Assembly (NCBI GenBank): GCA_014529385.2
Contig: CM043944.1
Location: 74,709,884 to 74,773,883 of the forward strand
Direction of reading: 5' to 3'
Length of the DNA: 64,000 bases
Source of the DNA: Adiantum capillus-veneris
Lineage: Eukaryota; Streptophyta; Polypodiopsida; Polypodiales; Pteridaceae
Each line of letters opens with the position of its first letter. Within the stretch, counting starts at the first letter, position 1. The position numbers and the translations under genes were made by a program. Shown here one piece after another: positions 23,881 to 36,531 of the stretch. The notes beneath the pieces were generated by a model that saw nothing but the letters and a program-made list of their open reading frames with translations, was not told where the DNA came from and did no database searches.

Positions 23881-25182
23881 GAGGTGTGAAACTATATGAA
23901 CCCAAATATCAAGGTCAAGAGGAGCTAAAAGACATTATCTTCTTTCTACAAGCAAGTGAGTGTCCCAAACACTTAGACAAGGTGCAAAGACATAGACTAG
24001 TTAAGAAGGCCACACCTTACCAGTTGATCGGGGATGATTTATATCACAAAGGGAAAGATTTGGTCTTGAGGAGAGTACCAGGTGTGCAAGAGATAGAGAA
24101 AATTCTTCTTTCATGTCATGATGATGTCTGTGGTGGTCACTTTTCTCAAGATATTACAAGTAGGAAGACTTTACAAGCAGGGTTTATTTGGCCGAGCTTA
24201 CATCGTGATGTCCAATATTGGTGTAAGGCATGTAAGCCATGCCAAATTGCTGGGGATAGAGGACTAACATATGAGCCTTAAGTCCCAATAATATCTTATG
24301 GCCCTTTTGAAAAGTGGGGTGTGGATGCAACAGGTCCCCTACCGCGTACTTCTACAGGGAAGGTTTTCATCATCATGGGTGTTGACTACATGACACGATG
24401 GGCGGAAGCAACAAGCACAACCCGAATCACAGCTGAAGAGGTATCAAAGTTTATTTTTGACCATATTTGTAGTAGGTTTGGAACACCCCTAGAAATCTTA
24501 TCAAATCGAGGCCCGGGTTTTAGGGCTGACCTTCTGAATGATCTCTTGAGGAGGTTAAAAGTGAAACACCTACATTCCACACTCTACTATCCTCAATGCA
24601 ATGGATTGGTGGAAAAAGTGAATGGAATGATATGTAAGATTATTTCTAAGCAGATTGTGGACCGGCCTAATGATTGGGATCGCCATTTGACGGCTGCTCT
24701 TTAGGCGTATAGGACATCTTTCAAGGTATCTACCCAATTCACCCCTTTTCATCTAGTTTATGGACAGGAGGCACTTCTCCCCATTAAGGTAGAGCTCTCA
24801 AGCTTGCGCGTTCTTGCAAGAGTGGCAAAAAAACCAAAAGAGGTTCTACATGAAAGGATCTTATATCTCCAACGACTTGAACTAGATAGAGAAGAGTCCA
24901 TTGATCACTACATCACCAAAGCGACAAGCCAAAGGGACAAAATCAACAAGAAGCTGAAGGGGAAAGGATTGAAGGAAGGTATGTTGGTTCTTGGCTATGA
25001 TAACCGACTTGATACTTGACTTGACAAAAAGTTTTTGCAAAGATGGGAGGGACCTTTCATGATAAAAACAAGTTTGGGAATGGTAGTTATAGATTAGCAG
25101 ATTTATCGGGAAAACTCCACAAGACCAGAGTCAATGGATGGAGATTAAAGCCCTACTTTCAACGTATCAATCCGTTGATAGG
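23881..25182 (+). pseudogene. Element 1 integrase
   Basis: An HHCC finger is visible (SCHDDVCGGHF ... YWCKACKPCQ), a TAA follows at 24279, then the core: KWGVDATGPLP (first Asp), EILSNRGPGF where the second catalytic Asp is Asn (AAT at 24504), and GLVEKVNGM (Glu). Further stops occur at 24702 (TAG, probably from Trp) and 25017 (TGA). After a frame change the C-terminal GPF-type module is read (RWEGPFMIKTS ... VNGWRLKPYF). The Asp-to-Asn change alone would abolish strand transfer. Confidence 0.8.
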
Positions 25183-25497
25183 AAGTCATTTTCCTACATC
25201 ATCTAAGCTCCAAATTGGCATGGCTCCCTTCGGCTTGGCAAATGCTCCACCTATTTTTAAAGCTTTGATGTGCAAAGAAGAACCAGCCTTGGAATCTGAA
25301 CATACCCAAGGCAACCCTCCCATCTCCGATTTATGGGAATGAGGTAATGAAAAGTAGGTCTAATGGAGTAAAAGAGTGCATGACACTCCTCCTATTGAAA
25401 AAAAAAAGTGGAAAAGAAAAAATGACAAAAAAAGAGAAAAAAAAAAGAAAAGAAAAAGAAGCAACACCGTCCTCCTAAAGATATGAATATCTCTAGA

Positions 25498-25511
25498 CTT
25501 GGGGGAGAGCT
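25498..25511 (+). promoter_or_regulatory. Polypurine tract of element 1
   Basis: TTGGGGGAGAGCTA lies just before the 3' LTR start and would prime plus-strand DNA synthesis. A long A-rich tract (25396-25460) lies upstream. Confidence 0.55.
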
Positions 25512-25515
25512 AATA

Positions 25516-27585
25516 TAAGTGGCATAAAATGGTAACCATCTTTTTGCAACATTTTTCAGCCTACTCAATGTCCTCTTCCTCATATGTGTATATATTTTTT
25601 TACGCTATTAAGTTATCTAGAGTAAATTCTCCCTCTTCGTTTAACCTTTGTGGCGACACATACATTGTACTCTTCCCAAAAATGTCACCTTAGTCATATA
25701 TTTATATTACCACCCTTTTCTTTTTTGCTTTGTAAATAAAAGTAAGCATACAATAACCAACTATCTACCCCCAAACTTTCTTACCTCTTGTGAATTAGTA
25801 GTAGAAAAATAATATATCCATCTTCCATCCCATATAGATAAATTACCATGGAAATCAACTCTCCACTTGTCTTTACCAAAGATTATGGTCCATCTCTACA
25901 AGTCTTCTATGCCCCCTACATAGGTGGTCCAATATCTCTTAAGAATATACATATAGTTTTTCTCTTTTAAAAAAGACTCCAATTCTATATTATTTTCACA
26001 AGAAAATAATATTGGGCCCTCCTCTATTTGTTTAAGCATCATAGCCTTTTGAAAAAGCATGATTCCCCTTGGATGCATACAAGCAAAGGGCCCATACAAG
26101 AAGACTTGGAAGCAAAGGTTCCCTAGCCTAGGGTGGACCTTCCAAACCGAATTCCTTGGTGCATGGGCGTGAAGAATAGTCCAAATTCATATCAAACATG
26201 TTGAGAAGGTCAAATTTGCCTTTTGAAGCATGTCATTCCGAGCTACAGGTAAAAAGTTATGGTAAATATAGTGTAAATCTGTTAGATTCGCAGCAAAAGG
26301 GAACTGTAAATCAAGTAAATCAAGAGGGTGAGATCTTATTTTTCCCCTACTCATCTTTTAGAAGAGCAATGACTGTTCAAGGTCACTTGCATGTGATGGG
26401 ACCAACCTAAAGATGCTTTCTAAATACCAAGACAGACAAGTTCAGATACCCCGCAGGAGCCATCTGTAGGGCCTCATGGTGGGGCCCACCTACATTATGC
26501 ACCCCTATGGAGCCTTCACGGTCTAAAATGATATTTTTGGTGAATAAATAGTCCCTTTTATGTCCAATATTCAATGAGTGGTCAAAGGACACTTATTTAG
26601 GGCTAATCACTCACCCTAATTAAGTGTAGCATAATCCCACTCCTACCCAACTATAAATAGCCCCCCTTGGAGAGACTCAAGGACACACACCTATATTTCA
26701 ACTTCATGTTTTTTCTTGATCAATAGTAGAGAAAACCCCAACTCTCCCTCTTTCACATCCTCCCTCCTAGCCCTCCTCTTTGAAGGAAGTGCAACTCTAT
26801 CCTCCACTCTTTCTATTCTACAATCTCTTACTCCATCAACCCAATAAATCATTTGTAGCACCTCAATAACTTGTAAATACATCATGATCTCTCTCATGGC
26901 TATGTTAGTGATCATTAAATCATCTTCAAAACTTTCAAGTGTTGCAATTCGTGATGGTTAGCCAGCATCTGTCCTCCCCTTAAAAGGTGTGCGAGAAATC
27001 AAGTAAGTGTTCTATTCTCAATTTACCATTGGTTTGTTTCTCCACACTTATTCAATTGGTCTAAAGAAATTTCTCACTCCAACTCTCTTTTGCTTCATTA
27101 CATATGCATGTGGCTACCTCTCATGGTGATTTTATTTGTGTCACGACATTGCATAGATGGAGATGAGCTCTCTATGCAAAGTGTGTTAGTTTGTAAGTGA
27201 TTCTCTTGTGTGTTTGAGAGGAAAGTCTTGTGCGCATGATTTTTTTGATGCGTGCTTGAGAGAGGAGGAGTTTGGATGTATTGTGGGTATTCTTATGGGG
27301 AGAAGGTGAATACTATTCCACAAATTGCATATTTCATTTGATGCACGGCATTGGGTTGCATAATCGTTGATGGTGTTCAAGTGTCCAAAGTGTATATAGA
27401 GTAAGGGGGTTTTCAAAGTGTGTTGCTTGAGTGGGTGAGTGCAAGTGTCATTTTGATTGGTTTCCTTCTCCACTCCCAAAAGAATGTGGTGCCCCAAGTA
27501 GTGTGCGTACCTTTTTACGAACATTTTGTGAGGGTAGGCCCATTGGTTTGGGTTTAGAGGCCCCATTTCAAAAAGCTCGCCCTCA
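25516..27585 (+). repeat. Element 1 3' LTR (uninterrupted)
   Basis: Matches the 5' LTR along its length, with the empty insertion site at 25936-25946 and a TATA box at 26651-26660. It begins TAAGTGGCATAAAATGG, one base from the 5' copy, and ends CGCCCTCA, followed by GTAG. Confidence 0.9.
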
Positions 27586-27757
27586 GTAGTTTATAAGAAC
27601 ATTAAACACTTTCTGCATGTAAGATATAATTCTCAGAGACCACTTATAAGGGGTACTAGAGAACATAAGCTATGGTAGATATTGCCATTAGAGGAAAGAC
27701 TAAATGCTACTTTCCAATTGCATTATAATTGTGGGAAAAATGTTACAGTTGCCAATT

Positions 27758-28107
27758 AGGCAAAATTTGGACTCACAAAGGGGCCCTTTAAGGAGTTTGA
27801 CTTTACCTCTCTACCAAAACGGACGCATGGATAAATTTTTGCAAACAAACTCCAAAGTTGGCGGAGGTTTGACAGTTAGAATGTCCTCTTCAAGCTCTAT
27901 CTACTGATATATAGCACACCATGAGATTCCTCATATTTTAGAAGATTGTTTTCTTGATTCACTTAGATTTTGATAGAGTTGTCACATCATAGGTGAATCA
28001 AAAAAAGAATCTTCTAAAATATGAGGAATCTCATGGCGTGCTATATATCAGTGGATAGAGCTTGAAGAGGACATTCTAACTGTCAAACTCCGCCAACTTT
28101 GGAGTTT
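27758..28107. repeat. Foldback repeat: dispersed repeat copy 2 plus inverted copy
   Basis: 27758-27947 repeats 5029-5222. Its last 100 bp (27847-27947) is repeated in inverse at 28008-28107, separated by about 60 bp that itself starts GATTCAC and ends GTGAATC. Transcribed, the two arms would form a near-perfect 100-bp hairpin. The element directly precedes the piggyBac-like relic. Confidence 0.8.
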
Positions 28108-28114
28108 ACATAAA

Positions 28115-28910
28115 CTAAGCTCTTGATGCGTTTGACTAGGGAGGGATATGGAGGCACAGGCACTTACATGACAAATAGGAAAAACTTTCAAGATGTGTGG
28201 ATGTTAAACCTTGAGCGTGGTAATTGTGGATCATCATGGTTTGCATATGATGCAAAGAAGGGTCTTTTGGTTTGTAGTTGAATGGATAAGAGACCAATAT
28301 ATTTTTCTTCTAATATGTATGTTATGCGGCAAGGAGAAGTTGTAAGACAAATCGGGAGGGGTCATAAAGTTTCACTTGCCTGTCTTGAGGTAGCATTGAT
28401 GTATAGTAGGTGCAAAGCTGGTTATGATGTTTTTGATAGTATGGGTTTTAGGTAGTGGCTATAGTCTTGAGACCACTATCCATGGTTGGAAATGGTGGCA
28501 TGCACAATTTTGGGGAATGCTAGACTCTGTACTGGAAAATTCCTATATCATATGGAAGTGTTTGCATGGTAAGGAGAATGGAAGCCATTTTCAATTCATG
28601 TTGAGATTACAAGAGCAACTGGTTGATAACCATTTTGCGGATCATGTTGCACCAAGAACTTTAATGTAAATAGGTGGTCCACTAGCTGGACACACCTTAG
28701 TGAAGCTGAGTGCAAAGGAAAGCAAGTGTTTCTTTGTATATGCAACAAAAGGGAGGATGCATATACGTGAAGGGCATGAGGTTATGGGATCTAAGCCATC
28801 AAAACCAAACATTATGGCTTCCATAAATGTAAAAAGTTATTGTGTGTGGATCCATGCTTCTTCAATCGTTCCAAGGGAACCTCTCCTTGCATTCTAGGTT
28901 GTATGGAATT
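28115..28910 (+). pseudogene. PiggyBac-like transposase fragment
   Basis: The plus strand shows GGTGTYMTNRKNFQDVW, WFAYDAKKGLLVCS (then TAG), MDKRPIYFSSNMYVM, LMYSRCKAGYDVFDSMGFR, then LETTIHGWKWWHAQFWGMLD, VLENSYIIWKCLHG and HFADHVAPRTLM. The order (KDKR-like strand, conserved Tyr/Gly-Asp-x-Asp, Lys-Trp-Trp, Asn-Ser-Tyr-Ile) fits the C-terminal half of the DDE_Tnp_1_7 domain of piggyBac transposases. The Cys-rich tail is partly readable (ESKCFFVYATKGR). Stops and frameshifts make it inactive. PiggyBac elements cut at TTAA. Confidence 0.6.
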
Positions 28911-29151
28911 CGATCTTGTATTTATGAAGGCTTATCATCGACCTTTTTCACTCATGACACTTGTAGTGCACATAGAAGCAAGGGAGCTGAAGTCTACGTA
29001 GCAATGTTGGTGTAGGCTACAATCATGTTGAGGGGGAGGGGGCCAATCTAGTGCGCAGTGGTGTGGTGGCCACTTTTGTTCACTGTGCTGTTGAAGGTGG
29101 GATTGAACATCACCGAGCGTGCACCATAGCCAATAGAAAAGGGGGGGGGGG

Positions 29152-29231
<80 letters not shown>

Positions 29232-31497
29232 TCAGCTACATGTTGTGTATGTGCCATTTATGGTAGGGGTAGTAGCACAAGATGCATGGAAAAGCAAAGT
29301 TAAGGGTGAATTAATTGTAGGTTGGACATGAGAGAGAAAGAGAGAGAGAAAGGATAGCGGCTCAAAAGTTTGTGGCATATAGAGCAGGTTGGTAGGGTGT
29401 CTGGTGGTTGAGAGGATAAGGCTCTACTATCTACAAAAACATCATCTAAAAGGTGGAAATGTAACATAATAACAACCCAAATGTCATGTGAGAAACTTCC
29501 AAAAAACCAAAGTCTACTTTGGAAAGCAAACAAAAGTTGAAAGGTTGTTCTCTATTGATCGAATGCACATTCTATTGTGAAATATCCTTGGTATTGATTC
29601 CATATGAAGTTTACATTATGTGTGGCTGATTTTTTTACAAAATGTAGATCAAGAACTTGTAGTGTGAGATGATGAATACTCATATGCTGATGCTAATGAA
29701 GAACACGCTCCCAAATGCACATGGACGTGCTCGCAAGCCAAGAAGGGCTTCCCACTTTCTTCCCTCTTTTGAAAGTTTCGGCATGAGAAAGATGGTTCAC
29801 TCTTAATGTGAAATGTAATTGTGGGCTTGCTTTAATATATAAAATTGGACATACTCATCACTTTTCACAAAAGTTTCCTCCATAAATATTGCATGAGATT
29901 ATATAGCCTTATCTATCTTTTTCTCCGCCTCTTTCGATATACCATGCCTCCATTTTTTGATTCTTCTGCAATGCAGATTGACAGAAGCCCACTATTATGT
30001 CCTGGCAGTTGAAGGGAGGCAAACCTCTAGTATTAAGAAATCAATGAAAGGATAACTTTTGAATCCAAACAAGCAAAACAACTAGTTTATTTGACTTTAA
30101 ATTTTTTCCCAAAAATGAAATTTAAAATTTAGCGGACGGTCAAAACCATATCATGTAGCATATCTACGGAAAGAGCTCGGCATGTATATTATAGATCTAT
30201 AATCTCCACTCAAATTGGACATCATACGAATGAGTTATGAAAGGCCAAAAATCATTAAGTTGTCCACCTCGTTTTTGTGGGGGGAAAGTGCATCCTTTGA
30301 CCACTCTTACACCTCTCTTACACACCCACCATTCTTGCACACATCTCATGCATCTATTTTCCAAAATGTTAATCACCTTCATAATCTCATGGCAAATAAA
30401 GAGGCCCTCCAAGACCCCATCCTCTTCCTAATGCTTGGTCACTCTTCTTTTTGTGGTTTTCAAATAGCTATGTAAGGATCGTGATCTAACAATTAGCAAC
30501 TAGGTATTATCTCTAAATTGATGTTATTAAATGTTATATGTATATGTATAGAATATGGGTTGTCGTACTAACAAATGTGTGGAGATTTTCTTGTTTTGGA
30601 GACTAACAAATCCGTCAAAAAATACACATATACAAGACTCAACTCACATGGCTTGATTATCAGTGTGGTTACTACGTCTTTCTTTAGAAAAAAACCTTTA
30701 GATGTTTTCACAAGGCTATATCTAAGATATTTTCCAACAAGCAAGAATATCATTAGACACTTTTAGAAGACATAATCTCCCTACTTTTTTACCTATGTTA
30801 TAAGGTGCAAAATCCATTGTCTCTGACGTCATGGCTTGTGCTTATTTTGATTGGAATATTTACTTAGATGACTTAGTACATGAGCTCAATCCATTTGGAA
30901 TGATCGCCAACATTTCATACATATTTCAACACTCCAGTCTACTCCAATTTGATATCACGCAAGTAATTTATGTTCTATTCTTTTTATGCCTTCTCTAGTT
31001 CATTGGTCACGTGCACACATATTTTTCATTTAGGTAGTGTGTAAATGCTCATCCTAGTGTAGATTTGCCGATCTAGGCAACACTAGTTGTACATACAGAT
31101 CCATAGATTCTCCAATTGTGGTAGCATGTCTCATCAAAGTAGATTCATCGATTGAGACGACATCGATCACAAAATCATGTTGTAGTGATTGGCCACCACT
31201 ATGATTGGTATGATTTTGTTAACCCAAGTTTTTAAATTAAAACTTATTGGGATTTGAACTTATATTTAAAATTGATAAATGATGATTTCCCATTGCAATG
31301 GTGCTCACAAAATTTGACTTGAGTGTTATGAACATTGATGATGAGTGCGACCAATGATATCCTGATTCATCAGGGTATATGATATACTACTTATTCTAGT
31401 GATATCGGACATTAGAATTGGTACTATGTGGATGATGGCACGCATAAGCAATGTTGTTTAAGTTTATGTCATATTTCTGCCCCAAAATACTAACCAA
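28911..31497. other. No gene recognised; AT-rich with one microsatellite
   Basis: Apart from the G-run and (GA)n at 29143-29226 I see no supported feature. The short ORFs here lack recognisable motifs. Confidence 0.4.
29143..29226. repeat. Poly-G run followed by (GA)n microsatellite
   Basis: About ten G, then GTA and more than 35 GA units. ORFs through it are dinucleotide artefacts. Confidence 0.95.
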
Positions 31498-31870
31498 AAC
31501 AAAAGTGGTTCCTTAGTACGTTGCCAGTCGCTATGCTACATACTCTTTGACTTGGTCGAGTAGTGAGAGTGCAGGCTGATCAAGCACATAGTGTGAAAGT
31601 CAAACTAAGACACATTGAGGGTACATCTAGTGTTATCAACAAAAGTGGTTCCTCAGTACGTTGCTAGTCACTATGCTACACACTCTTTGACTAGTTTTAC
31701 TCAGTTAGATCATGTGAGACCTAAATTTCATCTATACGATAGGGATATGATAGTTTTCTTCATTGATTGTTGTATAAGCGTAGAAAGGGGTATCATATTC
31801 CCTACCATGGGTTTTATCAAAGTTGTTCACTCACAGGTGACGTACCATTTTGTATATAGAGTGAATCTCT
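31498..31870 (+). repeat. Dispersed repeat, copy B, with partial local duplication
   Basis: 31561-31870 aligns with 13222-13527. In addition, AAAGTGGTTCCTTAGTACG to CTCTTTGACT occurs at 31500-31552 and again at about 31640-31692, so part of the unit is repeated in tandem about 140 bp apart. Confidence 0.7.
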
Positions 31871-31989
31871 CAGGAAACAATCTCGACCTCAAGCTTGTGA
31901 GAGTAGCATCGGGGCACCTGGGATTAGGAAGGGAATGGGGTCCAAGGGGGCCTCTTTATTTTCCATGGGATTAAAAAGGAGATTATGGA

Positions 31990-34237
31990 AGGGGCAAATG
32001 GGTCGATGCCATGTGTACTGAAATGGTGGGTATGGCAGGGCCTAAAAGTAAGTGGTAAAACTTGTACTCTCTTATAAAATATAAAGAGAAAATATCTTTT
32101 AAATTAAAAAAAACTAAAATTTTCTCAAAATAGTTGAGTAAAGATCAATCTTTTCTCTCTATACTAGCTGCTAGTTTCTCTCCCCTCTCTCCTAAAAGGG
32201 GGTCCCTCCAAAAACATGATGATCATTCCCTCCCTCTCTCTCTCTATTGTACCATCTCTCACTTCTCTTCACTTCACCTTGTTTCTATTTCCTTTCTTTT
32301 AGTTTTCCCTCCCAAAAGCTCTGTAGCAGAAGTTTGAACCTCCTTTCCCTCCTCAAGCTTACTGCATTCTTGAGGGCTGCATTCTCCTCAAGCTGAAGTT
32401 ATCCATTTGGGCTTCACTAAACACCTCTACCTAAAGCTGAAGTGTATAGCATATCCTTCTGCTACATCATCCCTCTTTCTTTCCTCTCAACAGATTTATT
32501 GCTCCTTCTCCATTAATCTCTCTAGATAGGATCTACTTCCCTCTCAAGCTTTGCACCATTATCTTCCACATTAAGCCAACAAGCAAGTGGAGCAGCATAG
32601 CAGTAAGTGGCATCCTTCACCTTTGTGTACCATCAAGAATCTTGCTCTTTATACAGCTGAGAACATGGATGTACAATGTATAATCATAAGTGTTTGTGTG
32701 TAGGTTGTACCACTATTTCCCATGGCATCATCAGGTACTCGGTGACCTAGGAGTGTCATTCACTCCATTTCATGCAGCAATGTACAAGACAACAATGGAT
32801 ATTGGGTGACAATGGAGTTAAAATGAATGATGTGGCTGACAATGCAGTCCAGTTCAAGAGGTGCACACAAGGTCTTATGGAGACACATGGCTTCTTGAGC
32901 GCACCATTGGAAGGGAAGAATCATGGAGTTCAAGCAAACACAAGATGGCAAGAGGCTTGCGAAGATGCAGCATGTGTATGTTGCTTCACAACTGAAGCTA
33001 GAGATAGTAGTGGCTCCATCGAGGTTTTTTGCAAATTGTCATTTTACTCCTCTTTCAAGTTTTTCGGTTATCTATTTAGTATTTTTGCCTTGTGTGCTGC
33101 TTTTGATGGCTGTAAGATTTCCATTTTTGTTTGTTCATGTTTACAGATGTTTTTCCATCCGATTTGGTAGAGTGGGAGCCAATAGAGTCCTTCATAGGAG
33201 CTTTTGAGGCCATCCACACTGAGCTTGGTAAGTTGCTCTATGCTGGTTATCAGTCCTTTGAGCTTGCCTCATGTGACAATTTTTTTTTTATAATCATACT
33301 TATGTCACACCTAGGTGAAATGGATATGGTAATCTATCTCTGTTTCACTCACCAACCTTGGAGAGTTTGAAATGGCCTAAGCCAGACAGTACCTTGATCG
33401 CAACAACCAAAAGGAGAATCAAGGTGGATGTGCAAGCATCAATGAAGTGCACCTATGGTTTCCATAAAGCCTCGGTAACATGGTTGATGTCTCTTCATGT
33501 GTTTGTGTTTATATTTCGACATCAGAGTGTTCACAAGACACCAACAATGTGGACTTGCAAAGGGGGAAGTGCGATCAATGGGTTTCTTGCATTTGGATGG
33601 GAAACTAAGGTTGTCAACCACCAGGGAGATAGAAGCGAGTGATCTGTAGTTGCTGACAAGGGGGTGTTCAAATACCATATTGCGAAGAAAAGCTTGTCAA
33701 TGGTCTTTCCCTATAGAAGATGGAAGCTGAAAATGAGCTAATGGGAGGCACTATACTCAGTGGTTGCTACTAGAGAATTAGTTGACCTGCAAATACATCT
33801 CCACGGTGATGCAGTGCAACACATTATAGTGAACAATGATTGGCATCTCAATCACCTCTGTGAGTATCTTAATCTTAGATATACCTTGCCCAAGCAATAT
33901 CTCTTTGTAATCATTAAAAAGATTGTTCGCTCCAGAAAAGAGAAGAGACTTTTGTGTGAGAACGTTCTGTTTCCGCTCATTTCTATGCATACTTGTTTAT
34001 TCTCAACTTGTTCAAGTTGTCGATTGAAACATGCAATTTATTTGATGTGGAGCACAAATGTTCTTAATGTTGGTGTCTTTCAATGCTTTGTCGTGTGATT
34101 TTGTTTAAAATTAAAGTTTTAAGTTATTTTGACATTAATTTAAGTGTTTTTTAAAAAGTGACTTTGGGTATATAAGTGACTTTCTAGTTTTTAAACTTCA
34201 TTTCTCACATTCACAAAACTCTAGCTCTAAGATCTCT
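31990..34237. other. No gene recognised
   Basis: Includes a CT-rich stretch (32140-32330) and several plus-strand ORFs (32772-33170, 32923-33207, 33358-33642) without identifiable domains. It may hold upstream exons of the reading frame interrupted by element 2, but I cannot show that. Confidence 0.3.
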
Positions 34238-34471
34238 TTGCATCTTCTTCGCGAAAAACGAACCCATGGCAACGTCTACTATGCACTTCTCACAAAATTA
34301 GAAAAGGTAAGACTTGCAAATCGAGCACATGAACTACTCAGTGTGTTCAAGGAAACAATTGACATGCAAGCCACTACCAACCTTCATGTAGAGTCATTCA
34401 AAACCTTTCTTGACATATGGCGTAGCACATGGAGGAATATTCCATAATCTTTGAGGGATCTGACACGGCGT
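34238..34471 (+). pseudogene. Interrupted unrecognised gene, upstream part
   Basis: An ORF of 69 codons (34238-34447) is followed, one frame over, by an open stretch from the ATG at 34429 (MEEYSIIFEGSDTA) that runs straight into the element 2 insertion point. Removing element 2 and one copy of GCGT makes this frame continuous with 44476 onward (reading through SDTAWLSVD). It is therefore one coding region split by the retrotransposon. Product unknown. Confidence 0.5.
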
Positions 34472-35294
34472 TGTCGTGCAGTGACACGTACATAGTGGGA
34501 ACGCATGCTACAAGATCTATCTTGTATTTTTTTAGATACATAATTATATTTCCTTTAGTGTACATATGCATATTTAAGTATAATAATAAGCCTTCTATCT
34601 GATCCTATTATTTTTCTCAAGGGTAACATATCCTTACTTTACCATCAGAAAATACTATGGGAAAAGCATCAATAGCTCCGCCTCTTTAACTTGGGGCAAA
34701 AAGCATTGATTCTTTATTTCTACTATTTCATTATCATCTCACACCCTAACTAGATCCTATATCTAGGGTAAAATCCAATATATATATATTCTATGTATTT
34801 TTTATACTTTTCTTATATTTCTTTTTAAATAGCTACTAGAAGAGAATCAAATCCTAGTAGGACACTAGGTGACATGATTTCAAAGATACACTTATTTTAA
34901 TGCATTATTGCAAGCATGATTACAAAACTTTGTCAAGGAACAATGTCATGCTTTCATATGGCATGAGGTGTCCTTTGGAATTAAATGAAATTCTAGGCTA
35001 AGGAGACCACATGAAGACTTTGCTGCCATAAATGGACCCTATTTCGATGAATTTTTTACACAAGGTTCCAATCCGAATTGGAAAACGATTTTAAAATGAA
35101 AATCGTAGCTAATGAGCTGAAGTTTTTGCCCATATTTTTATTTGTTTGTTTGGAGCCACGGTTGAGGAGATATGATCAAAATACTGGACCCCAGTCTGCC
35201 CACATCATGCAGGGACAGCTCATTTCCAACTTTTCCAATTCCTGTTCACACTGGCTCCTCTCTTCTTGTGTAAACCCTTGGGGGTTCCCTTCAC

Positions 35295-35304
35295 CTATAA
35301 AAGG
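35295..35304 (+). promoter_or_regulatory. TATA box of element 2 5' LTR
   Basis: CTATAAAAGG, a near-consensus plant TATA box; repeated at 43284-43293 in the 3' LTR. It lies about 550 bp upstream of small ORF A. Confidence 0.65.
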
Positions 35305-35849
35305 GGACCTCTTCTTCCTTGGAAGGAACTCAAGCATTCAAGCCATTGATGAGAGGAATTCTTGAGGGAGTGAGTAGTAATGCCTAATTGTACTTAGCCC
35401 CATTAACATAAGCCCAAGTTTACACTTTCTCCTAGAGGAAGACTAGCCATTCTTGTACGCTATCCTTGGAAGATTACCTCTAATCAAAGAAGGTGTTGTA
35501 CTTGGCATATCAATCAACATTGAATTCTCCCCTCTTCTTCTCTCTCCCATCAATAATGGTGCCGAAGGGTTTCAAGTAAGATGTGTTCTACATTGATGTT
35601 TTCTTGATTTCTTGTTGTTTTCATTTTCATCTCTAATCCAACATATATATATATATGTATCTAATCTCATCTTCTTAACCAAACCTATCTCTCTCATTCT
35701 TAGTAATTCATCCTCTCTAGGTTCTCTTTGCTACAGGTACATCTCTCCCCGCAGTATCCTTATTGCCTACGTGCAAGAATAGGGCTTGGGAGGGAAACTT
35801 CTCATCTCTTCACTTCTCTCATATCTACATTTCTCACGTACTATCCTAG

Positions 35850-36068
35850 ATGAATAACCCACATGATGATCATTTCTATCTCTTTCACTCTGTACGATAT
35901 ATTAGAATTAACGTATGGATTAGCCGAAAAATACACTTTCAACAACGTATAGTGTTTCTCTTTGGCCCAGAAAGGCTTAATGAAATACTTCTATCACCGG
36001 ATCCCATCATACTACCTCTCATAGACTATAACTTTTCTTTTGACGTAAGCGTAGTTATCTTGCTATGA
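35850..36068 (+). CDS. Leader small ORF A of element 2 (70-residue family)
   Basis: Intact ATG-to-TGA ORF, 72 codons. Contains YIRINVWISRKIHFQQRIVF, LFGPERLNEILLSPDP, IILPLIDY and ends SFDVSVVILL. It aligns gap-free with ORF A of element 1 and with the B ORFs: shared Lys, Phe-Gln, Ile, Leu-Phe-Gly, Arg-Leu, Ile, Ser, Pro, Ile-Leu-Pro, Tyr, Val. The TGA overlaps the ATG of ORF B as ATGA, a layout that would allow termination-reinitiation. No known family recognised. Confidence 0.65.
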   Translation: MNNPHDDHFYLFHSVRYIRINVWISRKIHFQQRIVFLFGPERLNEILLSPDPIILPLIDYNFSFDVSVVILL

Positions 36069-36277
36069 ACCAAGAGGATTTGTACACACAATTAATCCCA
36101 ATCACTAGACAAAATATATATATTATGGTAAGCACAAAACTACAATTCCAAAGAACAATTCGTAGCCTATTTGGTCAGTCAAGATTGGATGCCATTAACT
36201 CATCTATTAACCCTTTCATATTACCCATGATACGATATGACCATAGCCTTAATGTTTTCATTTTCGTATTGTTTTGA
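36065..36277 (+). CDS. Leader small ORF B of element 2 (70-residue family)
   Basis: Intact 70-codon ORF beginning in the ATGA overlap with ORF A. Contains NIYIMVSTKLQFQRTIRSLF, GQSRLDAI, SSINPFILPMIRY and ends LNVFIFVLF. The closest relative in the window is ORF B of element 1 (19727-19939), which indicates that the A/B pair was already present in a common ancestor or was exchanged as a unit. It is preserved without stops in both LTRs. Hydrophobic C-terminal end; function unknown. Confidence 0.65.
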   Translation: MNQEDLYTQLIPITRQNIYIMVSTKLQFQRTIRSLFGQSRLDAINSSINPFILPMIRYDHSLNVFIFVLF

Positions 36278-36484
36278 CATTCTCTTTTGTGTTCTTTCTT
36301 TGTGTGTGTGAGCGCAAGAGAGAAAGAGTGAATCTTCTTTGATTGCACTTCTTTCCAAATCCTAGTCTTCATGGCATCTATGGTTTAACTCCTTCATATA
36401 GTTTTTGTTGAGTTCTCTCACAAACTCTCACAGCCATAAGCCCGGTGCTTTCCTGGCAAGACCGCAAATTTCTCGACATATTTT

Positions 36485-36502
36485 TGGTGAACCCGACGCA
36501 AA
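36485..36502 (+). promoter_or_regulatory. Putative primer-binding site of element 2
   Basis: TGGTGAACCCGACGCAAA starts 6 nt after the LTR and begins with TGG. The matching tRNA is not identified. Confidence 0.55.
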
Positions 36503-36531
36503 TCTGCTAGGGTGAGAGTTTGTGGGTAACC

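Larger units (their letters stand above)
15978..27585 (+). mobile_element. Ty3/gypsy element 1, full-length, Tat-like, with nested insertion
   Basis: Two matching LTRs (15978-19373 and 25516-27585) flank leader ORFs, gag, protease, RT, RNase H, a second RNase H and integrase in the plus orientation. LTR ends are TGAG...CTCA (the 3' LTR start reads TAAG). A PBS follows the 5' LTR, a purine tract precedes the 3' LTR, and GTAG flanks both sides. Without the nested element the 5' LTR would be 2069 bp against 2070 bp for the 3' LTR, which supports the boundaries. The second, catalytically complete RNase H placed between RNase H1 and integrase is a known mark of the Tat lineage. Multiple stops, two frame changes and an altered integrase active site make it defective. 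Confidence 0.9.
34472..36478 (+). repeat. Element 2 5' LTR
   Basis: 2007 bp, TGTCGTGCAGTGACACG ... TTTCTCGACA. Contains the TATA box at 35295-35304 and both small ORFs downstream of it, so they would lie in the transcript leader (R-U5). Confidence 0.92.
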